Below, piece by piece: positions 27,599-36,714 of a stretch of DNA of 64,000 nucleotides (its first letter is position 1; each line of letters begins with the position of its first letter). The stretch is from contig CANIVF010000002.1 in the NCBI GenBank assembly GCA_947470895.1, positions 1-64,000 of the forward strand, given 5' to 3'. The stretch is from Bacteroidota bacterium (GTDB lineage Bacteria > Bacteroidota > Bacteroidia > Cytophagales > Cyclobacteriaceae). The notes beneath the pieces are model-generated. The model was not told the origin of the DNA. It did not search any database and was given only the letters and a program-made list of their open reading frames with translations. The position numbers and the translations under genes were made by a program.

Positions 27599-29497
27599 AT
27601 GAGGAAACATGATGTTTCAAGAAAATCATTAAGCGAAGTACATGCTTCAGTGGATGCCACCAATCGCAAAGGCTGGCGAAAATTGTTTGCTTTTTTAGGA
27701 CCTGCCTACCTGATCAGCGTAGGTTATATGGACCCTGGCAATTGGGCAACCGATATCGCAGGAGGAAGTCAGTTTGGTTATTCCCTCATTTGGGTGCTGC
27801 TAATGTCAAACCTCATGGCTTTGGTTTTACAAAGTCTTAGTGCACGGCTAGGATTAGTGCGTCAGTTAGATCTGGCACAAGCATCAAGAACTTCTTATCA
27901 TCCCGTTGTCAATTTTTGTTTATGGATACTCGCTGAAATCGCGATTGCAGCAACTGACCTGGCTGAAGTATTAGGAATGGCCATCGGCTTACAGCTACTA
28001 TTTGGTCTTCCATTGATTTGGGGAGTTTCATTAACAGTACTAGACACCTTACTGCTGCTGGTGCTTCAAAGCTATGGCATGCGAAAAATTGAAGCCTTTA
28101 TCGTAGCCTTGGTTTCCATCATCGGAATATCGTTTTTGATGGAAATGTTTTGGGCCAAACCCGATATGGGTGAGTTAGTAAAAGGATTTATTCCCTCACT
28201 GCCCAACGATACCGCACTCTATATTGCTATTGGTATCATTGGCGCTACCGTAATGCCACACAACCTCTACCTGCATTCATCGTTAGTTCAAACCCGCAGA
28301 ATTGACTCCAGCGAAAAAGGAGTATGGAGTGCTATCAAGTATAACCTGATCGATTCTACTATTGCACTCAACGCAGCCTTCTTTGTAAACTCGGCCATAC
28401 TTGTGCTGGCAGCATCCACGTTTTTCAGGGTCGGCATGTACGAGGTTTCTGATATTCAGGATGCGTATAAATTCCTATCTCCCATATTAGGTAATGAGTG
28501 GGGCTCTATCATGTTTGGCGTTGCTTTAATTGCAGCAGGACAAAGTTCTACCATAACCGGAACACTCGCAGGGCAAATCGTTATGGAAGGATATCTCAAT
28601 CTTCGTATTGCTCCCTGGCTACGCAGACTTATCACCCGTCTCATTGCCATCATTCCCGCTTATATCGTCATCCTCATGTATGGAGAGGGAAAAACCGGTG
28701 AACTGTTAGTGCTTAGTCAAGTGGTGCTTAGTCTCCAACTAGGTTTTGCGATCATTCCATTGATTCATTTCACTAGCGACAAAGAAAAGATGGGAGTATT
28801 TGTGATCAGGCCCTGGATGAAAATCGCAGCCTGGACCATCGCCATTATTATCGTTTCACTCAATGCAAAATTGGTCATGAATGAGATTTCAGGTTGGCTC
28901 GTGGTGGCCGGAGATCGCGCCTGGATAGTTTGGCTCACAGTCATTCCGGTTTGCCTCGGTGCTGGTATATTGTTGTTATACATCTCTTTCAAGCCATGGT
29001 TGGATAGAAGAAGAAACGAAAAAACAGCGCGTGCTCCACACGGATCGGCTGCAGAACTGATCAGCTTAACTAAAACAACGTACCATCAAATTGCCGTCAC
29101 TATTGATTTTAGTTCCATCGATTCACTAGCCATTCGCAGTGCTGTATCACAGGGAGGCAAGAGTGCCCACTATTTGTTGGTGCATATTGTGGAAACTGCC
29201 GGAGCTATGTGGTATGGAAGTGAAATAGCCGACCACGAGTCAGACGCAGATGCAAGCGCTCTTTCAAGCTATAGAACACAATTGAGAGAACAAGGGTATG
29301 ATGCTGAAATAAAAATTGGGTTTGGAAATCCCAAGCAAGTAATCCCGGAAATCGTGAACGAATTTGATGCCAATCTGCTCGTGATGGGTGCACATGGCCA
29401 CAAGTGGATGAAAGATCTTGTGTTCGGAACAACGGTGGACACCGTTCGTCACCGGGTGAAAATACCAGTGCTCATCGTACGAGATGCCGCGGAATGA
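27599..29497 (+). CDS. mntH: Nramp-family divalent metal transporter fused to a UspA domain
   Basis: 632 residues. Residues about 30-460 form an Nramp proton-coupled Mn2+/Fe2+ importer. TM1 holds the metal-binding DPGN (YMDPGNWATDI), TM6 holds MPHNLYLHSSLVQTR, and eleven hydrophobic segments are visible. From about residue 490 there is a universal stress protein domain (YHQIAVTIDFSSIDSLAIRS) ending with the nucleotide-binding pattern GAHGHKWMKDLVFGTTVDTV. The UspA part should lie in the cytoplasm and could sense ATP or metabolic state and adjust transport. A free Nramp protein is about 200 residues shorter. Co-transcribed with mntR, one base apart. Confidence 0.9.
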   Translation: MRKHDVSRKSLSEVHASVDATNRKGWRKLFAFLGPAYLISVGYMDPGNWATDIAGGSQFGYSLIWVLLMSNLMALVLQSLSARLGLVRQLDLAQASRTSYHPVVNFCLWILAEIAIAATDLAEVLGMAIGLQLLFGLPLIWGVSLTVLDTLLLLVLQSYGMRKIEAFIVALVSIIGISFLMEMFWAKPDMGELVKGFIPSLPNDTALYIAIGIIGATVMPHNLYLHSSLVQTRRIDSSEKGVWSAIKYNLIDSTIALNAAFFVNSAILVLAASTFFRVGMYEVSDIQDAYKFLSPILGNEWGSIMFGVALIAAGQSSTITGTLAGQIVMEGYLNLRIAPWLRRLITRLIAIIPAYIVILMYGEGKTGELLVLSQVVLSLQLGFAIIPLIHFTSDKEKMGVFVIRPWMKIAAWTIAIIIVSLNAKLVMNEISGWLVVAGDRAWIVWLTVIPVCLGAGILLLYISFKPWLDRRRNEKTARAPHGSAAELISLTKTTYHQIAVTIDFSSIDSLAIRSAVSQGGKSAHYLLVHIVETAGAMWYGSEIADHESDADASALSSYRTQLREQGYDAEIKIGFGNPKQVIPEIVNEFDANLLVMGAHGHKWMKDLVFGTTVDTVRHRVKIPVLIVRDAAE

Positions 29498-29549
29498 ATC
29501 TAAAACGATAACAAATCATAGTTGTCAATTTACTCCTTAACTTGCCGTC

Positions 29550-30923
29550 ATGTCTTCTATCTCCCCCATTGATGATACCATCATTGCCTCGGCCTCTGCC
29601 CAGGGAATAAGTGCCATTGCCGTAATACGATTGTCCGGAAAAGATTCCATTCGTATCACTCAACAATTGTTTAAGGGCAAAAATTTGGAGAAGCAACCAT
29701 CCCACACGGTGCATCTTGGCACCATTGAAGAGGAAGGGAAAGCAATAGACGAAGTTTTGGTTACCCTTTTCAAAGAGCCCAACTCATTTACCCGAGAGAA
29801 CTCCGTAGAGATAGCCTGCCATGGTTCTCCGTTCATTGTTAAACAAATTATAAAAGCTTTTCTAAAAATCGGTGTACGATTGGCGGGACCTGGCGAATTC
29901 ACAAAGAGGGCATTCTTGTATGGTCGTTTTGACTTAGCCCAAGCAGAAGCTGTAGCTGATCTCATCAATGCTGAAACCGACAATGCGCGGCAGGCAGCCA
30001 TCAACCAGATGCGCGGTGGATTCTCAAAAGAAATCAAAAACTTGCGTGATGAGTTAATCCAATTTGCTTCACTCATCGAATTGGAGCTAGACTTTGGAGA
30101 AGAAGATGTAGAGTTTGCCGGCCGCAAAGATCTTTCGGATCTGGTAGATCGAATCATCAGTTATCTCCGCATTCTTATTCAATCTTTTGATGAAGGAAAC
30201 GTGATCAAAAATGGTATACCAACCGTAATTGCCGGAAAACCCAACGCAGGAAAATCAACATTACTTAATGCGTTGCTGAATGAAGAAAAAGCAATTGTCT
30301 CCGACATACCAGGCACCACCCGCGATGTGATTGAAGATGAAATTACACTCGGAGGAGTCAGCTTTCGATTTATGGATACGGCAGGTCTTAGAGAAACTAC
30401 CGATGTCATTGAGTCGTTAGGCATATCGCGTACACGTGAAACGATGAAGAAGGCCTCATTAATTTTATACTTGTTCGATCTATCGAATACCAACCTAAAA
30501 GAGTTGGAAGCAGAAGAGGATGAACTTAAAAGTTTGTGTATCCCCTATCTGAAAATTGGTAATAAAGTGGATCGTGCCCAACCCGATATTTTAAAAGCTA
30601 TAGAAAATCAGAATTTCATATTGATATCGGCAGGATCAAAAACCAATCTTCCTGCTTTGAAAGAAAGCATCCTTTCCAAGTTTCACATTCACGAAGTGCG
30701 ACAGGGAGATGTGCTGGTCACCAATCTTCGTCACTATCAAAAACTAGTGGAGACCAATCAATCCCTTCACCGTGTTGCCACAGGCCTGGCATCGGGAGTG
30801 ACCGGAGATTTTCTGGCTATGGACATCCGGCAATCCTTACATCACCTTGGCGAAATTACTGGTGAGATCACGACAGATGATTTACTTGACAATATTTTTT
30901 CAAAGTTTTGTATCGGAAAGTAA
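29550..30923 (+). CDS. mnmE: tRNA modification GTPase MnmE
   Basis: Works with MnmG to place the cmnm5 group on wobble U34 of tRNAs. The N-terminal tetrahydrofolate-binding domain starts DTIIASASAQGISAIAVIRLSG and contains RPGEFT-like GPGEFTKRAFLYGRFDLAQAEAV. The GTPase domain sits inside the helical domain: G1 GKPNAGKST at about residue 229, GTTRDV for G2, DTAGLRET for G3 and GNKVD for G4. It ends CIGK, the usual C-terminal signature with its conserved Cys. At 457 residues it is full length. It is a single gene, convergent with the PEP-barrel gene. Confidence 0.96.
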   Translation: MSSISPIDDTIIASASAQGISAIAVIRLSGKDSIRITQQLFKGKNLEKQPSHTVHLGTIEEEGKAIDEVLVTLFKEPNSFTRENSVEIACHGSPFIVKQIIKAFLKIGVRLAGPGEFTKRAFLYGRFDLAQAEAVADLINAETDNARQAAINQMRGGFSKEIKNLRDELIQFASLIELELDFGEEDVEFAGRKDLSDLVDRIISYLRILIQSFDEGNVIKNGIPTVIAGKPNAGKSTLLNALLNEEKAIVSDIPGTTRDVIEDEITLGGVSFRFMDTAGLRETTDVIESLGISRTRETMKKASLILYLFDLSNTNLKELEAEEDELKSLCIPYLKIGNKVDRAQPDILKAIENQNFILISAGSKTNLPALKESILSKFHIHEVRQGDVLVTNLRHYQKLVETNQSLHRVATGLASGVTGDFLAMDIRQSLHHLGEITGEITTDDLLDNIFSKFCIGK

Positions 30924-30939
30924 TCTTCGAAAAACAGCC

Positions 30940-31740
30940 CTATTGGGTTGTCTCCAATGCGCTATGAATATTTTTATAGGGGACAGCAATTGAATTAAAC
31001 CCAAACGATTTGTAGTACTCCAGGTTTTCTGCAACTTCGCCACCAATCACATATTCAATATCGTTCGTTTGATACTTTTTTAAGTGATTAAATAGATAGG
31101 ACATAGCTGGATGTTGATAATTAATATAATCCTTCACTGAGCTGTCTCTGCGTGATATTCCGTGAGTGAAAGAAGTTAAATCATTAATTCCAATCATAAA
31201 ATAGCTTACACCAAGGTCAATGAATTCATTTACAGTGAGCACAGCAGAAGGAATTTCCAGCATGACGCCTAGCTGACCTTTATAATTATAATCCTTTAAA
31301 ATCTCCTTAGCTTTTATGACCTGAGATTTATCATGAACAACGGGCAACAACAGACCCAGATTCGAATTTCTTGAATAAACCTCAAGAAACATTTCTAACT
31401 CTTTTCTAAAAGTATCGATAAAGTATAATGACCTCCGCATTCCACGTAAACCCATTAATGGATTTTCTTCTTCAATCACTTGCTCTGTTCCAATCAACTT
31501 ATTGGCCCGGTAGGTTGGCGTGTCGTCTGTTCTATACCACACAGGCTTACCTTTAAACAATTCACAAATTGTTGAAAGATACTCCCGGTTTTCTTCCATC
31601 CTTTTGGGTATAGTAATGTATTCAGGGTTATTGGTCTTTTCACTTTTAACCATGCCAACTCCACCTATTCTGTTAATTACAAAATCCTCCGGTATTTCCC
31701 TATCCAATGCAAGCCTGATCTGAGTATTCATATTTTTCAT
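30940..31740 (-). CDS. Stand-alone PEP-utilising-enzyme barrel domain without the catalytic Cys
   Basis: 266 residues that match only the C-terminal TIM barrel of PEP synthase, PPDK and PtsI. Recognisable parts are RTDDTPTYRANK, EENPLMGLRGMRRSL, LPVVHDKSQVIKAKEIL, GVMLEIPSAVL and GINDLTSFTHGISRRDSSV. In full-length enzymes the active-site Cys lies in a CGE-type motif; here the matching place reads VIGGEVAEN, so Gly replaces Cys. The phospho-His swivel domain and the ATP-grasp domain are absent. It may still bind PEP or pyruvate and act as a sensor or regulator, or it may be a relic. No partner domain is encoded beside it. Confidence 0.72.
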   Translation of the reverse strand: MKNMNTQIRLALDREIPEDFVINRIGGVGMVKSEKTNNPEYITIPKRMEENREYLSTICELFKGKPVWYRTDDTPTYRANKLIGTEQVIEEENPLMGLRGMRRSLYFIDTFRKELEMFLEVYSRNSNLGLLLPVVHDKSQVIKAKEILKDYNYKGQLGVMLEIPSAVLTVNEFIDLGVSYFMIGINDLTSFTHGISRRDSSVKDYINYQHPAMSYLFNHLKKYQTNDIEYVIGGEVAENLEYYKSFGFNSIAVPYKNIHSALETTQ

Positions 31741-32395
31741 TAAAACTCTGATTTAACTTTCTAAGCCCATTGTTAAAAAACTATTTTCTGTGCCAAGACG
31801 AGACCTACAGAAAAAATTAAGTCATTTTTCATTTAAGTAGTCCTTTTAATTAAACAACTAGGCAATGATATAGCATTTAGTTTAAACCTATTAACACTAA
31901 TATAAAAATATTCCATTTCTAATGTATATCTAACATTTTCACCTACCGATCTGATGATATTCTTAAACGATTTATCCTTCAAAAATACACTTATTTGGAT
32001 TCAATATAGATTGAGGAATCCATTAAAAAGATGTGTTGGCTCATACCTTTTCCAATGGTAAAATTAAACTCACTAATCCAGGATAAACAGGGTCAAAATC
32101 ATCTGAGAGCTTTAACTCATACCAGGTTCACCATACGAGGAATAATAACTATGACATATGTTCCCGGCTTTAGCTACCATTATTTAACAATGGATAAACT
32201 CGATTTGGTTTTTACTGATCACTAACCGGCCAGCAGTACAATCAGGTGAAAGATACCCCATGCTTACCAACTAGGAATAAAAAAAAGTTGTCACTTTTTG
32301 CATAGGTGAGTAAATCTGTTTCTACATTTACTAGAGAAGTGAGAAGAAAACTCTGACTTTATCCAAACAACCAAAAAAATAAACACTGATTGACT
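31741..32395. other. 655-base A/T-rich region without a supported gene
   Basis: The only ORF listed, 32031-32225 (64 residues), shows no start context, signal or family pattern, and I do not accept it. I looked for a broken gene on both strands and saw no coherent reading. The right end carries a probable promoter for the Lys/Ala-rich protein. Confidence 0.5.
32297..32330 (+). promoter_or_regulatory. Probable promoter of the histone-like gene
   Basis: TTTG at 32297-32300, a 22-base spacer and TACATTTA at 32323-32330 (7 of 8 to TAnnTTTG). This would leave a leader of about 60 bases before the ATG at 32396. Confidence 0.4.
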
Positions 32396-32737
32396 ATGGC
32401 AAAAAAAGCAAAAAAGGCTGCCAAAAAAGGGAAAGCAAAACCCAAGAAGGCAGCAAAGAAGGCGGCTAAAAAATCAGCTAAAAAAGCTGTGAAGAAAGTA
32501 ACTAAAAAAGCAGCTAAAAAAGTTGTGAAGAAGGCTACCAAAAAAGCAGCTAAGAAAGCTGTGAAGAAGGTAGCAACACCGGCAAAGAAAGCTGTAAAGA
32601 AAAAAGTTGTAAAGAAATCAGCACCAGCGAAGGTTGTTGCTCCGATTGTTGCCTTAGCAACAGTTCCTGTTGTTGCACCGGCTTCTGAACCTACTCCTAC
32701 CGAAAACACAGGCGAAGGGTCAGGTGCTGCCAATTAA
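32396..32737 (+). CDS. Lys/Ala-rich histone H1-like protein
   Basis: 113 residues from the ATG (the ORF track starts two codons earlier at a TTG). The first 80 residues are almost only Lys, Ala and Val in repeats such as KKAAKKAAKK and KKVTKKAAKKVVKK, like the C-terminal tail of histone H1 and bacterial H1-like proteins (AlgP, Hc1/Hc2 tails). The remaining 33 residues are acidic and Pro-rich (SEPTPTENTGEGSG). It probably binds DNA non-specifically and compacts or shields the nucleoid. A promoter and a terminator bracket it as a single-gene unit. Repeats of this kind change length easily, so copy number may vary between strains. Confidence 0.8.
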   Translation: MAKKAKKAAKKGKAKPKKAAKKAAKKSAKKAVKKVTKKAAKKVVKKATKKAAKKAVKKVATPAKKAVKKKVVKKSAPAKVVAPIVALATVPVVAPASEPTPTENTGEGSGAAN

Positions 32738-32756
32738 ACATTAGATTTTATCCGAT

Positions 32757-32795
32757 GAAAAAGCGATTTCCGAAAGGGTATCGCTTTTTCATTTT
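32757..32795 (+). terminator. Terminator of the histone-like gene
   Basis: A perfect 11-bp stem (GAAAAAGCGAT / ATCGCTTTTTC) with a 12-base loop, followed by ATTTT. Confidence 0.75.
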
Positions 32796-32863
32796 ATACC
32801 ATTGATCATTATTCGATTTTATTGAAATCTAATCCTTAGCTTGGCGATGCATCTGATAAACCT

Positions 32864-33616
32864 ATGTTTCAAATCTCCCTGAAAGGTTTTTTAAATAAAC
32901 TTGATCTTCAAAAAGAGAAAGCAAAAGACTATCGCAATGTAGTGCTAACCCAAATCGTAATTATTGTGCTGGGGCTCCTCCTTTACGAGCCTCTTTTGGA
33001 GGATTCAAAATCTGATATCTCAAAACTAATCATCACCATACTCTCATCCTCTGGAGCTATTTATGCCTTTTTGCTCTGGGATCTCCTGCGCAACTTTACC
33101 AGCAACAAGGTTCTTATCATGGTCATACTGATCGTTCTTTCAATCATTGTGATTGCTGGCGTTTTGGCTGAATTTCCATACTATCAAATTATTCAGGTTT
33201 CCGACCGGCAAACCTACTTGCTCATTCTTCATGGATTTCTTTTCCCCATCGAAATAACCGTTATTGGTTTCGCCATACGCGATATGTTTTCAGCAGGATC
33301 TATCACATCCGATAAACTTTGGGGCGCGGCCTGTGTTTTTCTTATGGTGGGTATCTCGTTCGGCAGTCTTTATGATTTAATCTGCATTGCCCGGCCTGGC
33401 AGTTTAGGTATCGCCATTGAGTTGGGCCTACCCAACTATTCAGAATGTGTTACCTACAGTTTTAGCGTATTGGGAGGAGTTGATTCGGATCTTAAACCCA
33501 CTAAGTTCATTAAAAGCATCAGTATCATTGAATCCATTTGGGGAGTTCTTTATGCGATGCTCATCATTGGTAAATTACTTGGATTACCCCGTCTTGAAAA
33601 TGAAAACAAAAATTAA
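32864..33616 (+). CDS. Membrane protein with a channel-like C-terminal part lacking a selectivity filter
   Basis: 250 residues with about six hydrophobic segments. The late part runs TM (WGAACVFLMVGISFGSLYDLICI), a re-entrant-like segment (NYSECVTYSFSVLGGVDSDLKPT) and a last TM (IIESIWGVLYAMLIIGKLLGL). This order, with an ECVTYSFSVL pore helix, is like two-TM potassium channels (Ion_trans_2), but the TVGYG filter is replaced by LGGVD. So it is either a non-selective or non-conducting relative, or a chance likeness. It ends five bases before the SPFH gene, so the two are probably one operon. Confidence 0.55.
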   Translation: MFQISLKGFLNKLDLQKEKAKDYRNVVLTQIVIIVLGLLLYEPLLEDSKSDISKLIITILSSSGAIYAFLLWDLLRNFTSNKVLIMVILIVLSIIVIAGVLAEFPYYQIIQVSDRQTYLLILHGFLFPIEITVIGFAIRDMFSAGSITSDKLWGAACVFLMVGISFGSLYDLICIARPGSLGIAIELGLPNYSECVTYSFSVLGGVDSDLKPTKFIKSISIIESIWGVLYAMLIIGKLLGLPRLENENKN

Positions 33617-33621
33617 TTAAT

Positions 33622-34437
33622 ATGAATAATCGAAAATTACCCATTATCATTCTAGGCATCATTGCGTTCATCGTAGTGATGGCATTATCTTCAAGTTTGT
33701 TCTACACCATTAGCGCCACCGAACGTGCCGTAGTGTTCTATCCGTTTGGAAAAGGCCTTGACAAAGACAACGTAGTAGGACCAGGCACACACATGAAAGC
33801 ACCCTGGAATGATGTTTACGTGTATAAGGTAAACGAAATGTCATCAGAAGAAAACATGGACATGCTCGATAAAAACGGTTTGTCTATTCACATCGATGTA
33901 ACGGTCCGATACTATCCTATCCCCGAAAGGATTGGATATATCCATGAACAGTTTACCACGGATTATGAAACCGTTTTGGTGATCCCGGAAGTAAGATCAA
34001 CTGTGCGCCAGGTAATGGGTCGATTCACCGCAGAAGAAATCTATTCGACCAAGCGGGCAGAAGTCGAGACCGCAATTAAAACTGAAACTGAAACAATCCT
34101 AAACAAAAACAATGTGCATGCAACGGCTGTGTTGATACGCTCCATCATGCTTCCTGAGCAAATTAAAGTAGCCATTGAAAGCAAACTGCAACAGGAACAA
34201 GAAGCGTTGGCATACCAGTTTCGTCTGGATAAAGAAAAAAGCGAAGCAGAACGCAAGCGCATTGCTGCGGAAGGTGAGTCACGCGCCAATAACATCATAA
34301 ACAATAGTTTAACAGACAAGCTATTGAAAATGAGAGGCATAGAGGCAACCCTGGAATTATCAAAATCTCCCAACAGCAAAATCATCGTGGTGGGATCGGG
34401 TAAAGACGGAATGCCTTTGATTTTAGGGAATAACTAA
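33622..34437 (+). CDS. SPFH/Band 7 (prohibitin-like) membrane protein
   Basis: 271 residues. One N-terminal membrane segment (LPIIILGIIAFIVVMALSSSLFYTI) is followed by the SPFH domain (TERAVVFYPFGKGLDKDNVVGPGTHMKAPWNDVYVYKV), then a long coiled coil with KLQQEQEALAYQFRLDKEKSEAERKRIAAEGES, which is typical of prohibitins. Such proteins form large rings at the membrane and gather or protect other membrane proteins, often with the FtsH protease. The five-base distance to the channel-like gene suggests that this is the neighbour it serves. Confidence 0.85.
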   Translation: MNNRKLPIIILGIIAFIVVMALSSSLFYTISATERAVVFYPFGKGLDKDNVVGPGTHMKAPWNDVYVYKVNEMSSEENMDMLDKNGLSIHIDVTVRYYPIPERIGYIHEQFTTDYETVLVIPEVRSTVRQVMGRFTAEEIYSTKRAEVETAIKTETETILNKNNVHATAVLIRSIMLPEQIKVAIESKLQQEQEALAYQFRLDKEKSEAERKRIAAEGESRANNIINNSLTDKLLKMRGIEATLELSKSPNSKIIVVGSGKDGMPLILGNN

Positions 34438-34455
34438 TTTAGGCGGGAGATTTTT

Positions 34456-34482
34456 TTGTAAGCATTCTACCCTATATCTTTA
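34456..34482 (+). promoter_or_regulatory. Promoter of citrate synthase
   Basis: TTG at 34456-34458, a 16-base spacer and TATCTTTA at 34475-34482. The gene starts 24 bases further on, the same distance as in the hbd promoter. Confidence 0.4.
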
Positions 34483-34506
34483 AAACGAAAGTTAAATAGA
34501 TTCATC

Positions 34507-35793
34507 ATGGCAAAAACAGCAGAAATAATCATCGAAGGTAAATCATATACTTTTCCTATAGTTGAAGGAAGCGAAGGGGAAATGGGAATTGACATAGGCA
34601 ACTTATTGGAGCAAACCGGAGCAGTAACGCTTGATTTTGGCTACAAAAACACGGGGGCAACTACCAGCGCCATTACCTTTCTGGATGGGGATAAAGGTAT
34701 CCTTCGCTATCGCGGCTATTCGATCGAAGAACTGGCCGAGAAGTCAACATTTCTGGAAGTTGCCTACTTACTGATTTTTGGTGAGCTACCAACACCCGGT
34801 CAACTTAGTGGCTTTAGCGGAGACATAAAGAACCATACCATGGTTCACGAAGATATCAAGAAGATTTTGGACGGATTCCCTTCAAGCGCTCACCCGATGG
34901 GAGTTCTCTCTTCATTATTCTGTGCTCAAACTGCTTTCTATCCTGAGTCTTTGGATCCAAACAGATCTAAAGAAGGTGTTTATCTGAGTATCGTGCGCTC
35001 ACTGGCCAAGATGCCAACCTTTGCCGCCTGGGCTTACAAAAATGAAGTAGGGCATCCAGTGAACTATCCTGATAATTCATTGAATTATTGTTCGCGCTTC
35101 CTTAAAATGATGTTTGCGCTTCCGGCTGAACATTACGATGTAGATCCAGTAGTAGCCGCTGCACTCGACAAATTATTGATTTTGCATGCAGATCACGAAC
35201 AAAACTGTTCAACATCTACAGTTCGTATTGTGGGTTCATCAAAAGCAAGTATTTATTCGTCTATCTCTGCTGGTATTAACGCACTATGGGGACCATTACA
35301 TGGAGGCGCCAATCAGGAGGTAATCCTGATGCTGGAAGAAATCAAAAAAGATGGTGGCAACGTAGATAAATGGATTAACAAAGCGAAAGATAAAAATGAT
35401 CCTTTCCGACTGATGGGTTTTGGTCACCGTGTATATAAGAACTTCGATCCTCGCGCGAGAATAATCAAAAAAGCGGCCGATGATGTTCTCTCTAAATTAG
35501 GTGTAAATGATCCTACCCTGGAGATCGCCATGAAGTTGGAGGAAATCGCATTGAAAGATCCATATTTCATAGAACGCAAGTTGTATCCTAATGTAGACTT
35601 CTACTCAGGAATCATCTACAGAGCACTAGGTATACCAGTTGATATGTTTACCGTAATGTTTGCTATTGGTCGCCTTCCAGGCTGGATTGCCCAATGGAAA
35701 GAACTTCGTGAGAACAAAGAGCCTATTGGTCGTCCGCGCCAGATTTACACTGGTTCTAACCAAAGACCTTATGTCGGTCTTGATAAGAGGTAG
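34507..35793 (+). CDS. gltA: Citrate synthase (type II)
   Basis: Condenses acetyl-CoA and oxaloacetate to citrate, the entry step of the TCA cycle. The sequence shows LDGDKGILRYRGYSIEELAEKS near the N-terminus, LILHADHEQNCSTSTVR, GPLHGGANQEVILML (catalytic His region), GFGHRVYKNFDPRA and LYPNVDFYSGIIYRALGIP with the catalytic Asp. The N-terminal beta extension and 428 residues are as in hexameric type II enzymes. It is a single gene with its own promoter and terminator. Confidence 0.96.
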   Translation: MAKTAEIIIEGKSYTFPIVEGSEGEMGIDIGNLLEQTGAVTLDFGYKNTGATTSAITFLDGDKGILRYRGYSIEELAEKSTFLEVAYLLIFGELPTPGQLSGFSGDIKNHTMVHEDIKKILDGFPSSAHPMGVLSSLFCAQTAFYPESLDPNRSKEGVYLSIVRSLAKMPTFAAWAYKNEVGHPVNYPDNSLNYCSRFLKMMFALPAEHYDVDPVVAAALDKLLILHADHEQNCSTSTVRIVGSSKASIYSSISAGINALWGPLHGGANQEVILMLEEIKKDGGNVDKWINKAKDKNDPFRLMGFGHRVYKNFDPRARIIKKAADDVLSKLGVNDPTLEIAMKLEEIALKDPYFIERKLYPNVDFYSGIIYRALGIPVDMFTVMFAIGRLPGWIAQWKELRENKEPIGRPRQIYTGSNQRPYVGLDKR

Positions 35794-35815
35794 GAAATAA
35801 CTTTAAAGCATTATT

Positions 35816-35849
35816 AAAGCCGGGTTACTATCCGGCTTTTTTTTTCTCT
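35816..35849 (+). terminator. Terminator of citrate synthase
   Basis: An 8-bp stem (AAAGCCGG / CCGGCTTT) with an 8-base loop is followed by a run of T residues. Confidence 0.85.
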
Positions 35850-35945
35850 AATCATCAGTCAAGTCATCCAAACCCGCTCAGAGAAATAATAAAGGATTTC
35901 ATATTAAGGCATCGTTTCATTATACTTACTTTTAAAACAACTACT

Positions 35946-36572
35946 ATGAAATCAACAAATAGGTTCTTAACAATCGGGATACTGTTTCTCCTGGTTATAT
36001 CCTCGGCAAGCATTGCTCAAAAAAAGAAAGAGAATGAATGGACAAAACTATTCGATGGCAAATCACTGGAGGGTTGGAAAGCCAGCGAAAACCCTTCAAC
36101 CTTTAGTATTCAAGACGGGATGATTGTTGTGTTTGGCGAGCGGGCCCACTTGTTTTACGCAGGGCCTTTCATGAATCATCAATTTAAAAATTTTGAATTC
36201 AAACTTCAGGTGATGACAACACCCGGCTCAAACTCTGGCCTATTTATTCATACCGCCTACCAGGAAACCGACTGGCCATCCAAAGGATATGAAATACAGG
36301 TAAACCAAACCCATACCGACTGGCGCAAGACGGGAAGTATTTATGCCGTGCAAGATGTGAAAGAAGTTTTTGTGAAAGATAATGAGTGGTACACTCAACA
36401 TATTATCGTTCAGGGCAAAAGAATTATTGTAAAAGTTAATGATAAAGTAATCAACGATTATACGGTAGGAGAAAACGGCAGGCTTTCTAGTGGCACCATT
36501 GCATTGCAAGGACATGACCCTAAAAGTAAAGTCTTTTATAAAGAGATTATGATGAAATTACTTCCTGATTAA
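35946..36572 (+). CDS. DUF1080 (3-keto-disaccharide hydrolase-type) exported protein
   Basis: 208 residues with a signal peptide (FLTIGILFLLVISSASIAQ). The mature part is a single DUF1080 concanavalin-like sandwich: WTKLFDGKSLEGWKASENPSTFSIQDGMIVV at the start, then FEFKLQVMTTPGSNSGLFIHT and GYEIQVNQTH, and a late VKVNDKVINDYT. Characterised members hydrolyse 3-keto-glycosides, and many are uncharacterised glycan-binding or hydrolysing proteins of Bacteroidota. It stands alone, without a sugar 3-dehydrogenase next to it, so the substrate is open. Confidence 0.85.
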   Translation: MKSTNRFLTIGILFLLVISSASIAQKKKENEWTKLFDGKSLEGWKASENPSTFSIQDGMIVVFGERAHLFYAGPFMNHQFKNFEFKLQVMTTPGSNSGLFIHTAYQETDWPSKGYEIQVNQTHTDWRKTGSIYAVQDVKEVFVKDNEWYTQHIIVQGKRIIVKVNDKVINDYTVGENGRLSSGTIALQGHDPKSKVFYKEIMMKLLPD

Positions 36573-36714
36573 AATGCGCACCCAGTTGTTTTGACAAAGT
36601 TTTAAATCAAGAATCCTTAAAACATTATCTTTACGGTTGGATTAACTACCCAGCCTTTTTTATGTGGTCATCGTTATTTCAAGCAATGATTAATAAGTTT
36701 TTAAATTAATTACC

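Noticed and set aside
32031-32225. 64-residue ORF in the 655-base gap
   Set aside because: No ribosome-binding or promoter context and no recognisable pattern; A/T-rich chance ORF more likely.
32359-32733. 124-residue Ala/Phe-rich ORF opposite the histone-like gene
   Set aside because: Mirror of the Lys/Ala codon repeats; the plus strand has the promoter and terminator.
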